Assembly: GCA_045645205.1 (NCBI GenBank)
Contig: JAZRIJ010000083.1
Span: forward strand, 1 to 64,000
DNA length: 64,000 nt
Origin: RGIG1995 sp045645205
GTDB taxonomy: Bacteria > Bacillota > Clostridia > Oscillospirales > CAG-272
Reading direction: 5' to 3'
The notes below the pieces were generated by a model that saw only the letters and a program-made list of their open reading frames with translations, searched no databases and was not told the origin of the DNA. This document shows positions 7,856 through 15,433 of this stretch, in pieces. Numbering within the stretch: the stretch's first letter is position 1; each line of letters opens with the position of its first letter. The position numbers and the translations under genes are program-made.

Positions 7856-8413
7856 TTAAACACTTTTTGTTACTTTAAGATGTTTTTTAATTCTGATTTT
7901 ATTTACTAACATCCATACAGCTCCTACAAGAACTACTATTGCTGCTACATAAAATATGTAATAAGCCGCCCCCCAGTTATACGAACTGCTTGGAATAATA
8001 CCACGCTCTGTATAATCACAATTTTGAATATAAAAAACACAAAAGGCTAAAATATCAAATACGATAATAGCTATGGGCTTTTTAAAAAATGAAAACAGCA
8101 TAGAAATCAAAGAAAAACCACCAATTAAAGCAACTAAAGTAACATAGAAAATACCGTAAGATGTATTACCCCAAATTTGCTCACTTAGTTTACTGTATAA
8201 ATTTGTATATTCAATCATTGATATGTTTTTCATTTGTTTTGCAGTTATATTTAACTCTTTATAAACTAATTCATTTGGGTATTCGTTTATTTTTTCTGCT
8301 TGCTCCACTGTTGCAGTCGCGTATGGCATAAATATCGTTGATACCATTAAAATAGTTCCTACCAAAACTATAATAAAAGGAATTAATAATTTATCTTTTT
8401 TAAATTTTTTCAT
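7856..8413 (-). CDS. membrane protein of unknown function
   Basis: 185 residues with a lysine-rich start, one membrane helix at about 10-30, an exposed segment of about 60 residues, then three more hydrophobic segments (about 88-110, 112-130, 148-170) and a basic tail. No enzymatic motif is visible. It lies 24 bp downstream of the lipoprotein gene on the same strand, with a GGAGGT site upstream of the ATG, so the two probably form a small envelope operon opposite an XRE regulator. Function unknown. Confidence 0.75.
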   Translation of the reverse strand: MKKFKKDKLLIPFIIVLVGTILMVSTIFMPYATATVEQAEKINEYPNELVYKELNITAKQMKNISMIEYTNLYSKLSEQIWGNTSYGIFYVTLVALIGGFSLISMLFSFFKKPIAIIVFDILAFCVFYIQNCDYTERGIIPSSSYNWGAAYYIFYVAAIVVLVGAVWMLVNKIRIKKHLKVTKSV

Positions 8414-8437
8414 TTTTCTACCTCCGACACAAACCTA

Positions 8438-9190
8438 TTAATAAGCTACTTCTGCAAGTTTTTCGGCAATTTTTAAAAGCTCTTTTGAATATTCAATTGC
8501 ATCATTTGTGTTTTCTAACTCGTAAGTAATGTCATCTGATTTTTCTGACCATTCTACCATTTCAGAAACCATATCCATATAATCGGATAAAATGGACATA
8601 TCTGTTGGATTATTCTTATATTTTTCAACAATTACTATGTACTTATCTACCCATTCCTCATATTCTTTTAAAAACTGTCTCCAATCTGTATTAGATATTG
8701 AGACATCTGTGGACTGAACATTATCTGCATCGCTATCATCCTCATTATTTTCCGGTGTGTCGCTGTCATTTAGATTTGGAATTTCCTGATTATTTGACAC
8801 TCTATTTAAGTATATTTTATCGCCATAGTAATCAACACAAATTTTACCATTAATAATAGAACATCTTTCATTATCTATCATAATAATATTGTCCGATTTT
8901 AGCCAATTAACTAAGTCTCCATATTCATCATCGTAGATATAAGCTTTTCCACCATTTTTTAAAATAATATAGAAATCACTTAAATCATCACCCTCTATAT
9001 TATTCCATTCATTAACGGAAAATTTTGATCCTTCATATTCGATGTATTCTACTTTCCATGTTCCGCTAAAGTCATCTACTGTTTCTTGTGTCCCGCTATT
9101 CTCTTTGTCATTTACGTTTTTTTCTTGTGTATTACATGCTCCCAAAAATAAGCACATAATTAACGTCAAAACAATTAGTATTTTTTTCAT
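8438..9190 (-). CDS. lipoprotein with a lipocalin-like domain
   Basis: 250 residues. The signal peptide ends in the lipobox LGAC at about residues 16-19, so the protein is probably lipid-anchored to the outer face of the membrane. A first domain (about 42-130) starts 'FSGTWKVEYIEY' and looks like the short lipocalin-like folds of Clostridia lipoproteins. An acidic linker (about 135-165) follows. A helical C-terminal domain starting 'WRQFLKEYEEWVDKYI' resembles a region common in gut Clostridia lipoproteins (DUF6591-like, from memory). A GGAGG ribosome site precedes the ATG. It is divergent from the XRE gene at 9342. Confidence 0.75.
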   Translation of the reverse strand: MKKILIVLTLIMCLFLGACNTQEKNVNDKENSGTQETVDDFSGTWKVEYIEYEGSKFSVNEWNNIEGDDLSDFYIILKNGGKAYIYDDEYGDLVNWLKSDNIIMIDNERCSIINGKICVDYYGDKIYLNRVSNNQEIPNLNDSDTPENNEDDSDADNVQSTDVSISNTDWRQFLKEYEEWVDKYIVIVEKYKNNPTDMSILSDYMDMVSEMVEWSEKSDDITYELENTNDAIEYSKELLKIAEKLAEVAY

Positions 9191-9341
9191 TTCTTTTCCT
9201 CCGGCAATTTAAAGATTATATTTCCTTGTTTACACCATTATATATCCTATATTTCCATTTGTCAAGTAAAATATATCTTTTTTTTCCGTATTTTTGGGTT
9301 ATAGTGGATTTATACTATATATAATAATGGAGGTATGTGGT

Positions 9342-9656
9342 ATGGATTATATTGAATGGTTTTACAAACGATTGACAGAGCTTCGTATTCAAAAAGGCGT
9401 ATCTGCTAGAGATATGAGTTTATCGTTAGGTCAAAGTGAAAGTTATATAAATAAAATTGAAAACAAACGAACATTACCATCTCTCACGGGTTTTATATAT
9501 ATTTGTGAGTATTTTAACATTACACCGCAAGAGTTTTTTAATGTAAATGCTGTTGCTCCTCAAAAAACAAAAGCACTTTTACAAGAATTTGAAAAATTAC
9601 CTCCCACACAAGCTGACCATATTCTTCAAATTATAAAAGACTTAAACGATAAATAA
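9342..9656 (+). CDS. XRE-family HTH regulator
   Basis: A 104-residue single-domain regulator. The helix-turn-helix spans about residues 17-70 (RLTELRIQKGVSARDMSLSL, then the recognition helix around SYINKIENKRTLPS). A short helical tail follows. I chose the ATG at 9342 because TGGAGGT (9328-9334) is 7 bp before it; an earlier frame start at 9294 has no site. It is divergent from the lipoprotein operon (150 bp apart) and may control it, but no operator is evident. Confidence 0.85.
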   Translation: MDYIEWFYKRLTELRIQKGVSARDMSLSLGQSESYINKIENKRTLPSLTGFIYICEYFNITPQEFFNVNAVAPQKTKALLQEFEKLPPTQADHILQIIKDLNDK

Positions 9657-9695
9657 ATAATTCATCAAAGTATGCTACAAACAAGCATGAAAATA

Positions 9696-9735
9696 CCCCG
9701 ACAGACTTTTTAAACTCTGTCGGGGCTTTGTTTTG
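9696..9735 (+). terminator. intrinsic terminator after the XRE gene
   Basis: CCCCGACAGA (9696-9705) pairs perfectly with TCTGTCGGGG (9716-9725) and is followed by a T-rich tail (CTTTGTTTTG). Confidence 0.88.
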
Positions 9736-9840
9736 TTTAATAAATTCATTGTTTATTTTTTTCTTTACAAACTTATTATTTTTGTTTCTTATCTAAAATT
9801 TTGTATTTATATTACAGAAGCACAGAATCAGCCTATTCCC

Positions 9841-10323
9841 TTATGCCTCTGTATATAATTCGTCGTAGTACCAGCGCATTGGGTTTTCGTATATATATTT
9901 CGCAATCTCATCATAATCCGCTTGACTACGAATAATGTGCTCATGAAATGAAGTCTGAAATACTTTATCTAAAATTCCGTTCTTTTTACATTCTTTGGTT
10001 GTTAGCGATTTATACGCGCATACAATATCCATAATTGTAGGGCGGGGGCTTGCTCCCGCCGCTTTATTCTCCATAATAAAAACAATATGAATATGGTTTG
10101 GCATTATCACATATCGATCAATTTTCAGATAAGTGTATCTTTCCTCTAACAGCAACAATTGTTTTTCTGCAATCTTTCCGTATTTTGTATGTACAACACC
10201 ATTTATTTCGGCGGGAGCAAGCCCCCGCCCTACAATGTACGATAATATGCATCGTCTGTTTTGTGTACAAATCTCAAGCCTATGATGCTTCCTTTTCGGT
10301 AATTCTTTTTTCATTTTCCCCAT
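9841..10323 (-). CDS. REP-associated tyrosine transposase (RAYT, Y1_Tnp)
   Basis: A 160-residue HUH single-strand transposase of the TnpA_REP group. The HUH metal motif is HIHIV (about 77-81), preceded by 'YVIMPN'. The catalytic tyrosine probably lies in 'SQADYDEIAKYIYENP' near the C-terminus. RAYTs act on REP palindromes. This gene carries two inverted copies of a 26-bp GC-rich REP-like palindrome inside its coding sequence, which encode 'VGRGLAPAE' (about 31-39) and 'AAGASPRPT' (about 88-96) without breaking the frame. It is a lone gene between intergenic stretches, with no partner transposase gene. Whether the enzyme is active is unknown. Confidence 0.88.
   Translation of the reverse strand: MGKMKKELPKRKHHRLEICTQNRRCILSYIVGRGLAPAEINGVVHTKYGKIAEKQLLLLEERYTYLKIDRYVIMPNHIHIVFIMENKAAGASPRPTIMDIVCAYKSLTTKECKKNGILDKVFQTSFHEHIIRSQADYDEIAKYIYENPMRWYYDELYTEA
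10035..10060 (+). repeat. REP-like palindrome, copy 1
   Basis: A 26-bp GC-rich element lying wholly inside the transposase gene, in very AT-rich surroundings. Its core GGCGGGGGCTTGCTCCCGCC folds into a hairpin (GGCGGG/CCCGCC plus GC/GC across a two-base loop). It is exactly the reverse complement of 10210-10235. Confidence 0.85.
10210..10235 (-). repeat. REP-like palindrome, copy 2 (inverted)
   Basis: A perfect 26-bp reverse-complement copy of 10035-10060, separated from it by 149 bp, also inside the transposase coding sequence and in frame. The pair could also fold into a large stem in single-stranded DNA or RNA. Confidence 0.85.
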
Positions 10324-10482
10324 CCTATTATATTATAAAATGGTCATCTCTGCCGAAATTTATAAACCTCCTTATGAGAAGCTATCAAATGGGTTCTTTT
10401 TTTAAATATGACAATTCTCTTTTTTGGTCAATACCAATAACTATACAAGTGTTAATTATAAACCAGTGTGTTCGTTTATTTT

Positions 10483-11634
10483 TTATAATGCAACGCCCAT
10501 AGCACCGTAAATATGGCCGCCCGAAAGCAAATGTTTCTTTATAGCCGAAGCAAAACTGCTTTTTTCAGGAAGTTCTTCGAGAGGTGTATCGGGAGAACAG
10601 ACAAAAACATACTCGAAAACATCATGTCCGTTGCTCTTCAACGGAAATTTTTCAAATCTGTCCGCAAACTTTGTAAGGTTTGTTTCCTTGCCTATAATGG
10701 ACTTTATTTGCGGATCGATAAGCCATGTCAAGCAGAAAAACGCCTTGAAGCCTCCAAAACACTGATTTACAATATCTCTGCCCCTTTCGGTATCATTTTC
10801 GCAGGACTCGGAATCAAGCTTTCCTCCGGTAGGAATATGGTAGTTTATTATTCTATCACCCTTCGTAAGAACCTTTTTCCATTCACTCTTTTCAAGTCTT
10901 CTCTTAACATTCTTTGCAAGACCATTTTCAATAAGATAACCCTCGTAATATGTATCGGTCTCAATTATATCTGCAAAAAAACTTCCATCTGTATCCTCAC
11001 AGTCAATACTGCCGAGAACCTGTCCGCTTCTGTGGAAGGTTACTCCATTAGGCAAAACAGCAAGCTTACCATTGTTTTCAAAAACATCAAAGTCCTTATT
11101 ATATTTGCAAATTTCAAAATTAAATCTACCCACGCGGATAATTTCACATCTGATAAATTTCAACATCCATGTAACATAACATGATATTCCATAACGGTGA
11201 AAAAGATCAACATAATCCTGTGTCTGATTTTCAAACATATTCAGCGTTGCATCAATAACATCTTCAGGCACTCCTTTTTCTCTCAAATCTTCAACCATCT
11301 TAGGAACACAGTGAAGTAGAGAAAACATAGGAAGAAAATCATATTTTTCATCCTCAAGCTTTTTATTGGGAGAGCAAAGTGCGTTTATTGCGGGCATATC
11401 CTTTGCTTTCATTGCTTCATAAAGAAAATAACAATAAATAATGTTATCAGAATCTTTAACTACCTCGTCGCGTATTCTTGCAACATCATCTTTCATATAA
11501 GTAAAAATTGAGTATTTCTCAAAATTCATTATATCATTTTTATTTTGCTCATACTGTAATTTTGCCCTGTCATAATATTCGGCAAACTTTTCTAAACGAG
11601 CTTCTATGTCATATTTTTTCAAAAAATTTTCCAT
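10483..11634 (-). CDS. acyltransferase-domain protein (NAT_N/GNAT_C-like)
   Basis: 383 residues from the ATG at 11634 (MENFLKKYD), which has GAGGTG upstream; the GTG at 11643 overlaps that site. The middle part 'PEDVIDATLNMFENQTQDYV...IRVGRFNFEI' and the C-terminal 'INYHIPTGGKLDSESCEN...FFCLTWLIDPQIKSII' match my memory of the paired NAT_N and GNAT_C domains (PF18082/PF18164) annotated as acyltransferase-domain proteins in Firmicutes and Actinobacteria. No substrate is known. No signal peptide, so probably cytosolic. It is monocistronic and divergent from the phosphodiesterase gene. Confidence 0.78.
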   Translation of the reverse strand: MENFLKKYDIEARLEKFAEYYDRAKLQYEQNKNDIMNFEKYSIFTYMKDDVARIRDEVVKDSDNIIYCYFLYEAMKAKDMPAINALCSPNKKLEDEKYDFLPMFSLLHCVPKMVEDLREKGVPEDVIDATLNMFENQTQDYVDLFHRYGISCYVTWMLKFIRCEIIRVGRFNFEICKYNKDFDVFENNGKLAVLPNGVTFHRSGQVLGSIDCEDTDGSFFADIIETDTYYEGYLIENGLAKNVKRRLEKSEWKKVLTKGDRIINYHIPTGGKLDSESCENDTERGRDIVNQCFGGFKAFFCLTWLIDPQIKSIIGKETNLTKFADRFEKFPLKSNGHDVFEYVFVCSPDTPLEELPEKSSFASAIKKHLLSGGHIYGAMGVAL

Positions 11635-11743
11635 AAAAAACACCTCACAATATAATTATTATACATATTTATAATTATATTTTCAAGATATATACCAAAA
11701 AATATATTTTTATTGCAAACTTTTACTTGTTGTGTAACACTTA

Positions 11744-11772
11744 TTGACTTTAACATCAATATTTGATATACT
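11744..11772 (+). promoter_or_regulatory. sigma-A promoter of the phosphodiesterase/LysR pair
   Basis: TTGACT (11744-11749), a 17-bp spacer and TATACT (11767-11772) lie 45 bp before the ATG at 11818, and an AGAGGA ribosome site follows. Confidence 0.75.
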
Positions 11773-11817
11773 TATAACATGTAAAATTAACAAGAATATA
11801 ACAAGAGGATAAGTAAT

Positions 11818-12360
11818 ATGAAATGGCTTATAGCATCTGACATTCACGGCTCTGCATACTACTGTGAAAAACTTCTTAAAGCATTCAGTGAAGAAAAAGC
11901 AGACAAGCTTTTGATACTTGGTGATGTGCTTTATCACGGACCGAGAAATGACCTTCCAAAAGAATACGCACCAAAAAAAGTTATTGAGCTTTTAAATAAT
12001 TTGAAAAATAAAATAATGTGTGTCAGAGGAAACTGTGATACAGAAGTAGATCAGATGGTGCTGTCATTTCCTGTTCTTGCCGACTATGCAATACTGACAG
12101 TAGGCAAAAAAATGATTTATGCAACACACGGACATAAATACAATCCCAATAATCTTCCCCCACTTCAAAAAGGTGATGCACTTCTCTTTGGACATATTCA
12201 TGTTCCGAAATGCTATGAGGAAAACGGTATTCTTATTCTAAATCCGGGATCGGTTTCTATTCCGAAAGAAAACTCAGATCATTCCTATATAGTGCTTGAG
12301 GACAACAAGCTGTGTTGGAAAAACCTTAACGGAAAAGAGTATAATAGTTTTATTTTATAA
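11818..12360 (+). CDS. yfcE: YfcE-type metallophosphodiesterase
   Basis: 180 residues with the full calcineurin-like motif set in order: SDIHGS (8-13), GDVLYHGP (about 35-42), RGNCD (about 66-70), THGHKYN (about 102-108) and GHIHVP (about 124-129). These residues bind two metals. YfcE homologues hydrolyse model phosphodiesters and the natural substrate is unsettled. Cytosolic. The LysR gene starts 27 bp downstream and probably shares the transcript. The symbol is used by similarity. Confidence 0.87.
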   Translation: MKWLIASDIHGSAYYCEKLLKAFSEEKADKLLILGDVLYHGPRNDLPKEYAPKKVIELLNNLKNKIMCVRGNCDTEVDQMVLSFPVLADYAILTVGKKMIYATHGHKYNPNNLPPLQKGDALLFGHIHVPKCYEENGILILNPGSVSIPKENSDHSYIVLEDNKLCWKNLNGKEYNSFIL

Positions 12361-12387
12361 TAATTTACCGAAAGGAACTATAGGTTT

Positions 12388-13305
12388 ATGAACATTCTTC
12401 ACATGAAATATGCGGTGGAAGTTGCAAAAACAGGTTCAATAAATAAGGCATCAGATACACTTTTTGTTGCTCAGCCTAACCTTAGCCGAGCGGTAAAAGA
12501 GCTTGAAGCCGACCTGGGCATAACCATATTTGACCGTTCCGCCAAGGGAATGGTACTGACTATCGAAGGCAGAGAGTTCATAAACTATGCAAAACAAATA
12601 TTGCATCAAATCGACGAAGTTGAACATATTTATAAGTATGGTAAGATTGAAAAACAAAAGTTTTCGGTATCTGTTCCCCGCTCCGGATACATTTCCGAAG
12701 CATTTTCACGTTTTTCCAAGTATATTGATACCACAGATGCTGAAATATTTTACAAAGAAACAAACTCATGGCGCGCTATAAACAACATTTTAGCCTCCGA
12801 CTATAATTTGGGTATTGTACGTTACGCAAAAGAGTACGATAAATATTACAAGGTTATGCTTGAAGAAAAGGGGTTAATCGTTGAAGACATAACCGAGTAC
12901 AGTTACAAGCTTGTTGTTAACAAAGAAAGCCCCCTTGCAAATAAAGAAACAGTCATGCTCTCCGAGCTTTCTTCATTTATAGAAATAACCCACGCCGATT
13001 CCTCCATTCCTTCACTCCCATTTGCAAATACAAAAAAGAACGGGCTGAATGCGAGCGATGACAGACGCATATTTGTTTTTGAAAGAGCAAGCCAATTTGA
13101 TCTCTTGTCGGAAAATAACCAAACTTTTATGTGGGTCTCACCAGTACCCGAAAAACTGCTTAAATGTTATGGGTTAGTACAGAAAAAATGCGATGAAAGT
13201 AAGACTGTTTACAAAGATGTGCTTATATATAAAAAAGATTATAAACTATCAAAATTGGATATGCTTTTTATTGAAGAACTTCAGAAGACAAAACCCATTC
13301 AATAA
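12388..13305 (+). CDS. LysR-family transcriptional regulator
   Basis: 305 residues. The N-terminal winged helix (MNILHMKYAVEVAKTGSINK, then FVAQPNLSRAVKELEADLGI and FDRSAKGMVLT) is classic LysR. It is followed by an effector-binding domain (about 90-295). Ligand and targets cannot be read from the sequence. LysR proteins usually control a divergent gene, but this one follows yfcE on the same strand, so its target is not obvious. The 265 bp after it are AT-rich and hold only the rex promoter. Confidence 0.9.
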   Translation: MNILHMKYAVEVAKTGSINKASDTLFVAQPNLSRAVKELEADLGITIFDRSAKGMVLTIEGREFINYAKQILHQIDEVEHIYKYGKIEKQKFSVSVPRSGYISEAFSRFSKYIDTTDAEIFYKETNSWRAINNILASDYNLGIVRYAKEYDKYYKVMLEEKGLIVEDITEYSYKLVVNKESPLANKETVMLSELSSFIEITHADSSIPSLPFANTKKNGLNASDDRRIFVFERASQFDLLSENNQTFMWVSPVPEKLLKCYGLVQKKCDESKTVYKDVLIYKKDYKLSKLDMLFIEELQKTKPIQ

Positions 13306-13467
13306 AAAATAAGTATTAAGTACCTTTATATATAATACATAATAAATAACAGATATATCAATAAGTATAATACAGATATACCTCTTTTGTTATTCCCAAA
13401 AAATAAGATATGTGTTATAATAATTTTAATGAAAAAACTTTTATATGTTAATGTTATAATGCTTACA

Positions 13468-13496
13468 TTGACTTTTGATAAAGGATAATAAATAAT
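13468..13496 (+). promoter_or_regulatory. promoter of rex
   Basis: TTGACT (13468-13473), a 17-bp spacer and AATAAT (13491-13496) precede the rex ATG at 13571. I found no convincing Rex operator palindrome here. Confidence 0.5.
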
Positions 13497-13570
13497 ACCA
13501 TTTTGTAGGAAATCATGTTTAAATAACAGAATTTTTGTATTTTGCGCAGTATAAAAGCGAGGTAATTATT

Positions 13571-14191
13571 ATGAGAAAAACTGTATCACGCGCTACATTA
13601 GGGAGAGTTCCTGTTTATTTAAAATATTTGAAATCTTTGCCTGAAAACGAAAAGTTTATATCAGCAACAAAAATTGCAACAAATCTTAAGCTGGGCGACG
13701 TATTGGTAAGAAAAGAGCTCCAAATGATAAGTGGTGACGGTAAGCCCAAAGTCGGATATGAAAAAAATGATCTTATGGAGAAACTCGGTAAATATCTTGA
13801 AAATATAGACAAAAGAAACCACGCTGTTATTGTAGGCGCCGGTAAGCTTGGCTGCGCACTGCTGGGTTATCCCGGTTTCCGTGATTTTGGTGTAGATATT
13901 GTCGCGGCATTTGATAATGATAAAACAAAAATCGGAACAATTGTAGGTGAAAAGCAGATATATCCGATAAACGATTTCAAGAAGTTTTGTCTTGAAAACA
14001 ATGTCAATATTGGTATAATTACCGTACCCGGAGCTTCTGCTCAATGTGTGTGCGATGAGATGGTTGAATGTGGTATAAAGGCAATTTGGAACTTTGGTCC
14101 GGCATGTCTCGATGTTCCGGAAAACATTATAGTTCAGCAAGAAAACCTCGCTCTTTCTCTTGCATATCTGAACGTTTTAATAAAAGACTAA
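13571..14191 (+). CDS. rex: redox-sensing repressor Rex
   Basis: 206 residues from the ATG at 13571, which has CGAGGT 7 bp upstream; the earlier frame start at 13535 is unsupported. The winged helix is VPVYLKYLKSLPENEKFISA with LGDVLVRKELQMISGDGKPKVGY. The Rossmann domain keeps the NADH glycine loop VGAGKLGCAL and the acidic strand end AAFDND. Rex represses fermentation and respiration genes and is released when NADH/NAD+ rises. This copy has all sensing features that the paralogue at 3651-4286 lacks. The DNA-recognition segment differs from typical Rex (KELQMISGDG instead of KDLSYFG), so operator preference may differ. Confidence 0.9.
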   Translation: MRKTVSRATLGRVPVYLKYLKSLPENEKFISATKIATNLKLGDVLVRKELQMISGDGKPKVGYEKNDLMEKLGKYLENIDKRNHAVIVGAGKLGCALLGYPGFRDFGVDIVAAFDNDKTKIGTIVGEKQIYPINDFKKFCLENNVNIGIITVPGASAQCVCDEMVECGIKAIWNFGPACLDVPENIIVQQENLALSLAYLNVLIKD

Positions 14192-14202
14192 ACACAAAAA
14201 CT

Positions 14203-14228
14203 AAATGGACTCGTATGGTCCATTTTTT
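14203..14228 (+). terminator. intrinsic terminator after rex
   Basis: AAATGGAC (14203-14210) pairs with GTCCATTT (14218-14225) and runs into six T residues. Confidence 0.8.
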
Positions 14229-14244
14229 ACTTTGTTTAAAAGAC

Positions 14245-14273
14245 TTGTAATTATTTTTTGTTTGATGTAGAAT
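14245..14273 (+). promoter_or_regulatory. promoter of the radical SAM gene
   Basis: TTGTAA (14245-14250), a 17-bp spacer and TAGAAT (14268-14273), 31 bp before the ATG at 14305. Confidence 0.5.
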
Positions 14274-14304
14274 ACAGATAAGAAATCTTTTCAATGGAGA
14301 TAAT

Positions 14305-15246
14305 ATGAAAAATAAAAACCCTTTTGAAAATTCTGATACAAACAAACGCTATTATACCTATGATTGTTACTTAAAACGCCGCTTTGGTAAAAAGTGTGTA
14401 AAAATTGCGCTTGACGGAGGCTTTACATGTCCTAATATTGACGGTACAATATCCTACGGCGGTTGTATTTACTGTTCAGAAAAAGGTAGCGGCGACCACA
14501 CTCCTCCCTGCAATATTCCATTAACCGAGCAGTTTGAAATAGGTAAAAAAATTGTAGGCAATAAATGGTCTGACGTTTTCTATATCCCCTATTTTCAAGC
14601 ACACACAAATACCTATGCTCCTCTTAAAATACTTAAATCAAAGTTTGAAAAAGCTCTATTATTGCCTGATACAGTGGGACTAAGTATATCTACTCGACCG
14701 GACTGTTTGGATGATAATGTTGTTAGCTACCTTCAAGAGCTGTCAACACGAACATATCTAACTGTTGAGCTTGGGCTGCAGTCAGCCAATGATAAGACTC
14801 TTAAGCTTATTAACCGAGGTCATACCTACCGTCAGTTTGTAAATGGCTACAACAAACTTAAAGAAAAAGGCATCAACACATGCATACATATAATAAACGG
14901 ACTTCCCGGCGAGGATTATAATGATATGATGCATACAGCAAAGTGTGTTGCAGACCTTAATCCCCATGCATTGAAAATACATTTACTTTATATATTGAAA
15001 AATACCCCCTTGTCAGATATGTACGAAAGGGGAGAATTTAATGCGCTTGAACGCGATGAATATATAAAAATAGTGTGCGATCAGTTAGAGATTATGCCTA
15101 AAAATATTGTTATTGAAAGGGTAACGGGAGACGGAGTTAAGAATGATCTTATAGCTCCCTTGTGGAGTACAAAAAAAACCATAGTAACAAATGAAATTGA
15201 CAAAGAATTTGTAAAACGAGGTACTTTTCAGGGTTTTTTGTGCTAA
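14305..15246 (+). CDS. radical SAM protein, YhcC/TIGR01212 type
   Basis: 313 residues. The opening 'YYTYDCYLKRRFGKKCVKIA' and the cluster-binding cysteines in C-P-N-I-D-G...G-G-C-I-Y-C (C-X11-C-X2-C, about 45-60) match the YhcC family. This spacing differs from the common CX3CX2C. 'STRPDCLDD' and 'VELGLQSANDKTL' are further family blocks. The enzyme would bind a 4Fe-4S cluster and S-adenosylmethionine; its substrate is not established in the family. Transcribed alone from its own promoter. Confidence 0.88.
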   Translation: MKNKNPFENSDTNKRYYTYDCYLKRRFGKKCVKIALDGGFTCPNIDGTISYGGCIYCSEKGSGDHTPPCNIPLTEQFEIGKKIVGNKWSDVFYIPYFQAHTNTYAPLKILKSKFEKALLLPDTVGLSISTRPDCLDDNVVSYLQELSTRTYLTVELGLQSANDKTLKLINRGHTYRQFVNGYNKLKEKGINTCIHIINGLPGEDYNDMMHTAKCVADLNPHALKIHLLYILKNTPLSDMYERGEFNALERDEYIKIVCDQLEIMPKNIVIERVTGDGVKNDLIAPLWSTKKTIVTNEIDKEFVKRGTFQGFLC

Positions 15247-15307
15247 CTACCTAAAATTTCCATTCATATTTTTACATAATCGTGCCCATGAACTTTTGTA
15301 ATACTAC

Positions 15308-15336
15308 TTGCATATGAGAGATTTTTGGTGTATAAT
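15308..15336 (+). promoter_or_regulatory. sigma-A promoter of the EF-G paralogue
   Basis: TTGCAT (15308-15313), a 17-bp spacer and TATAAT (15331-15336). The 5' untranslated region is about 90 nt and ends in an AGAAGGAGA ribosome site. Confidence 0.7.
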
Positions 15337-15433
15337 AAATAAAAGACAGCAATCTTTTTGAATTTATTTGTATATTTTTCATAACCGCTTTATTGTTTTT
15401 AAAGGGGAAAATGAATAGAAGGAGATACTCATT

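Noticed and set aside
10513..11184. 223-codon plus-strand frame
   Set aside because: Antisense to the GNAT_C-type gene, no ribosome site, unlike any family.
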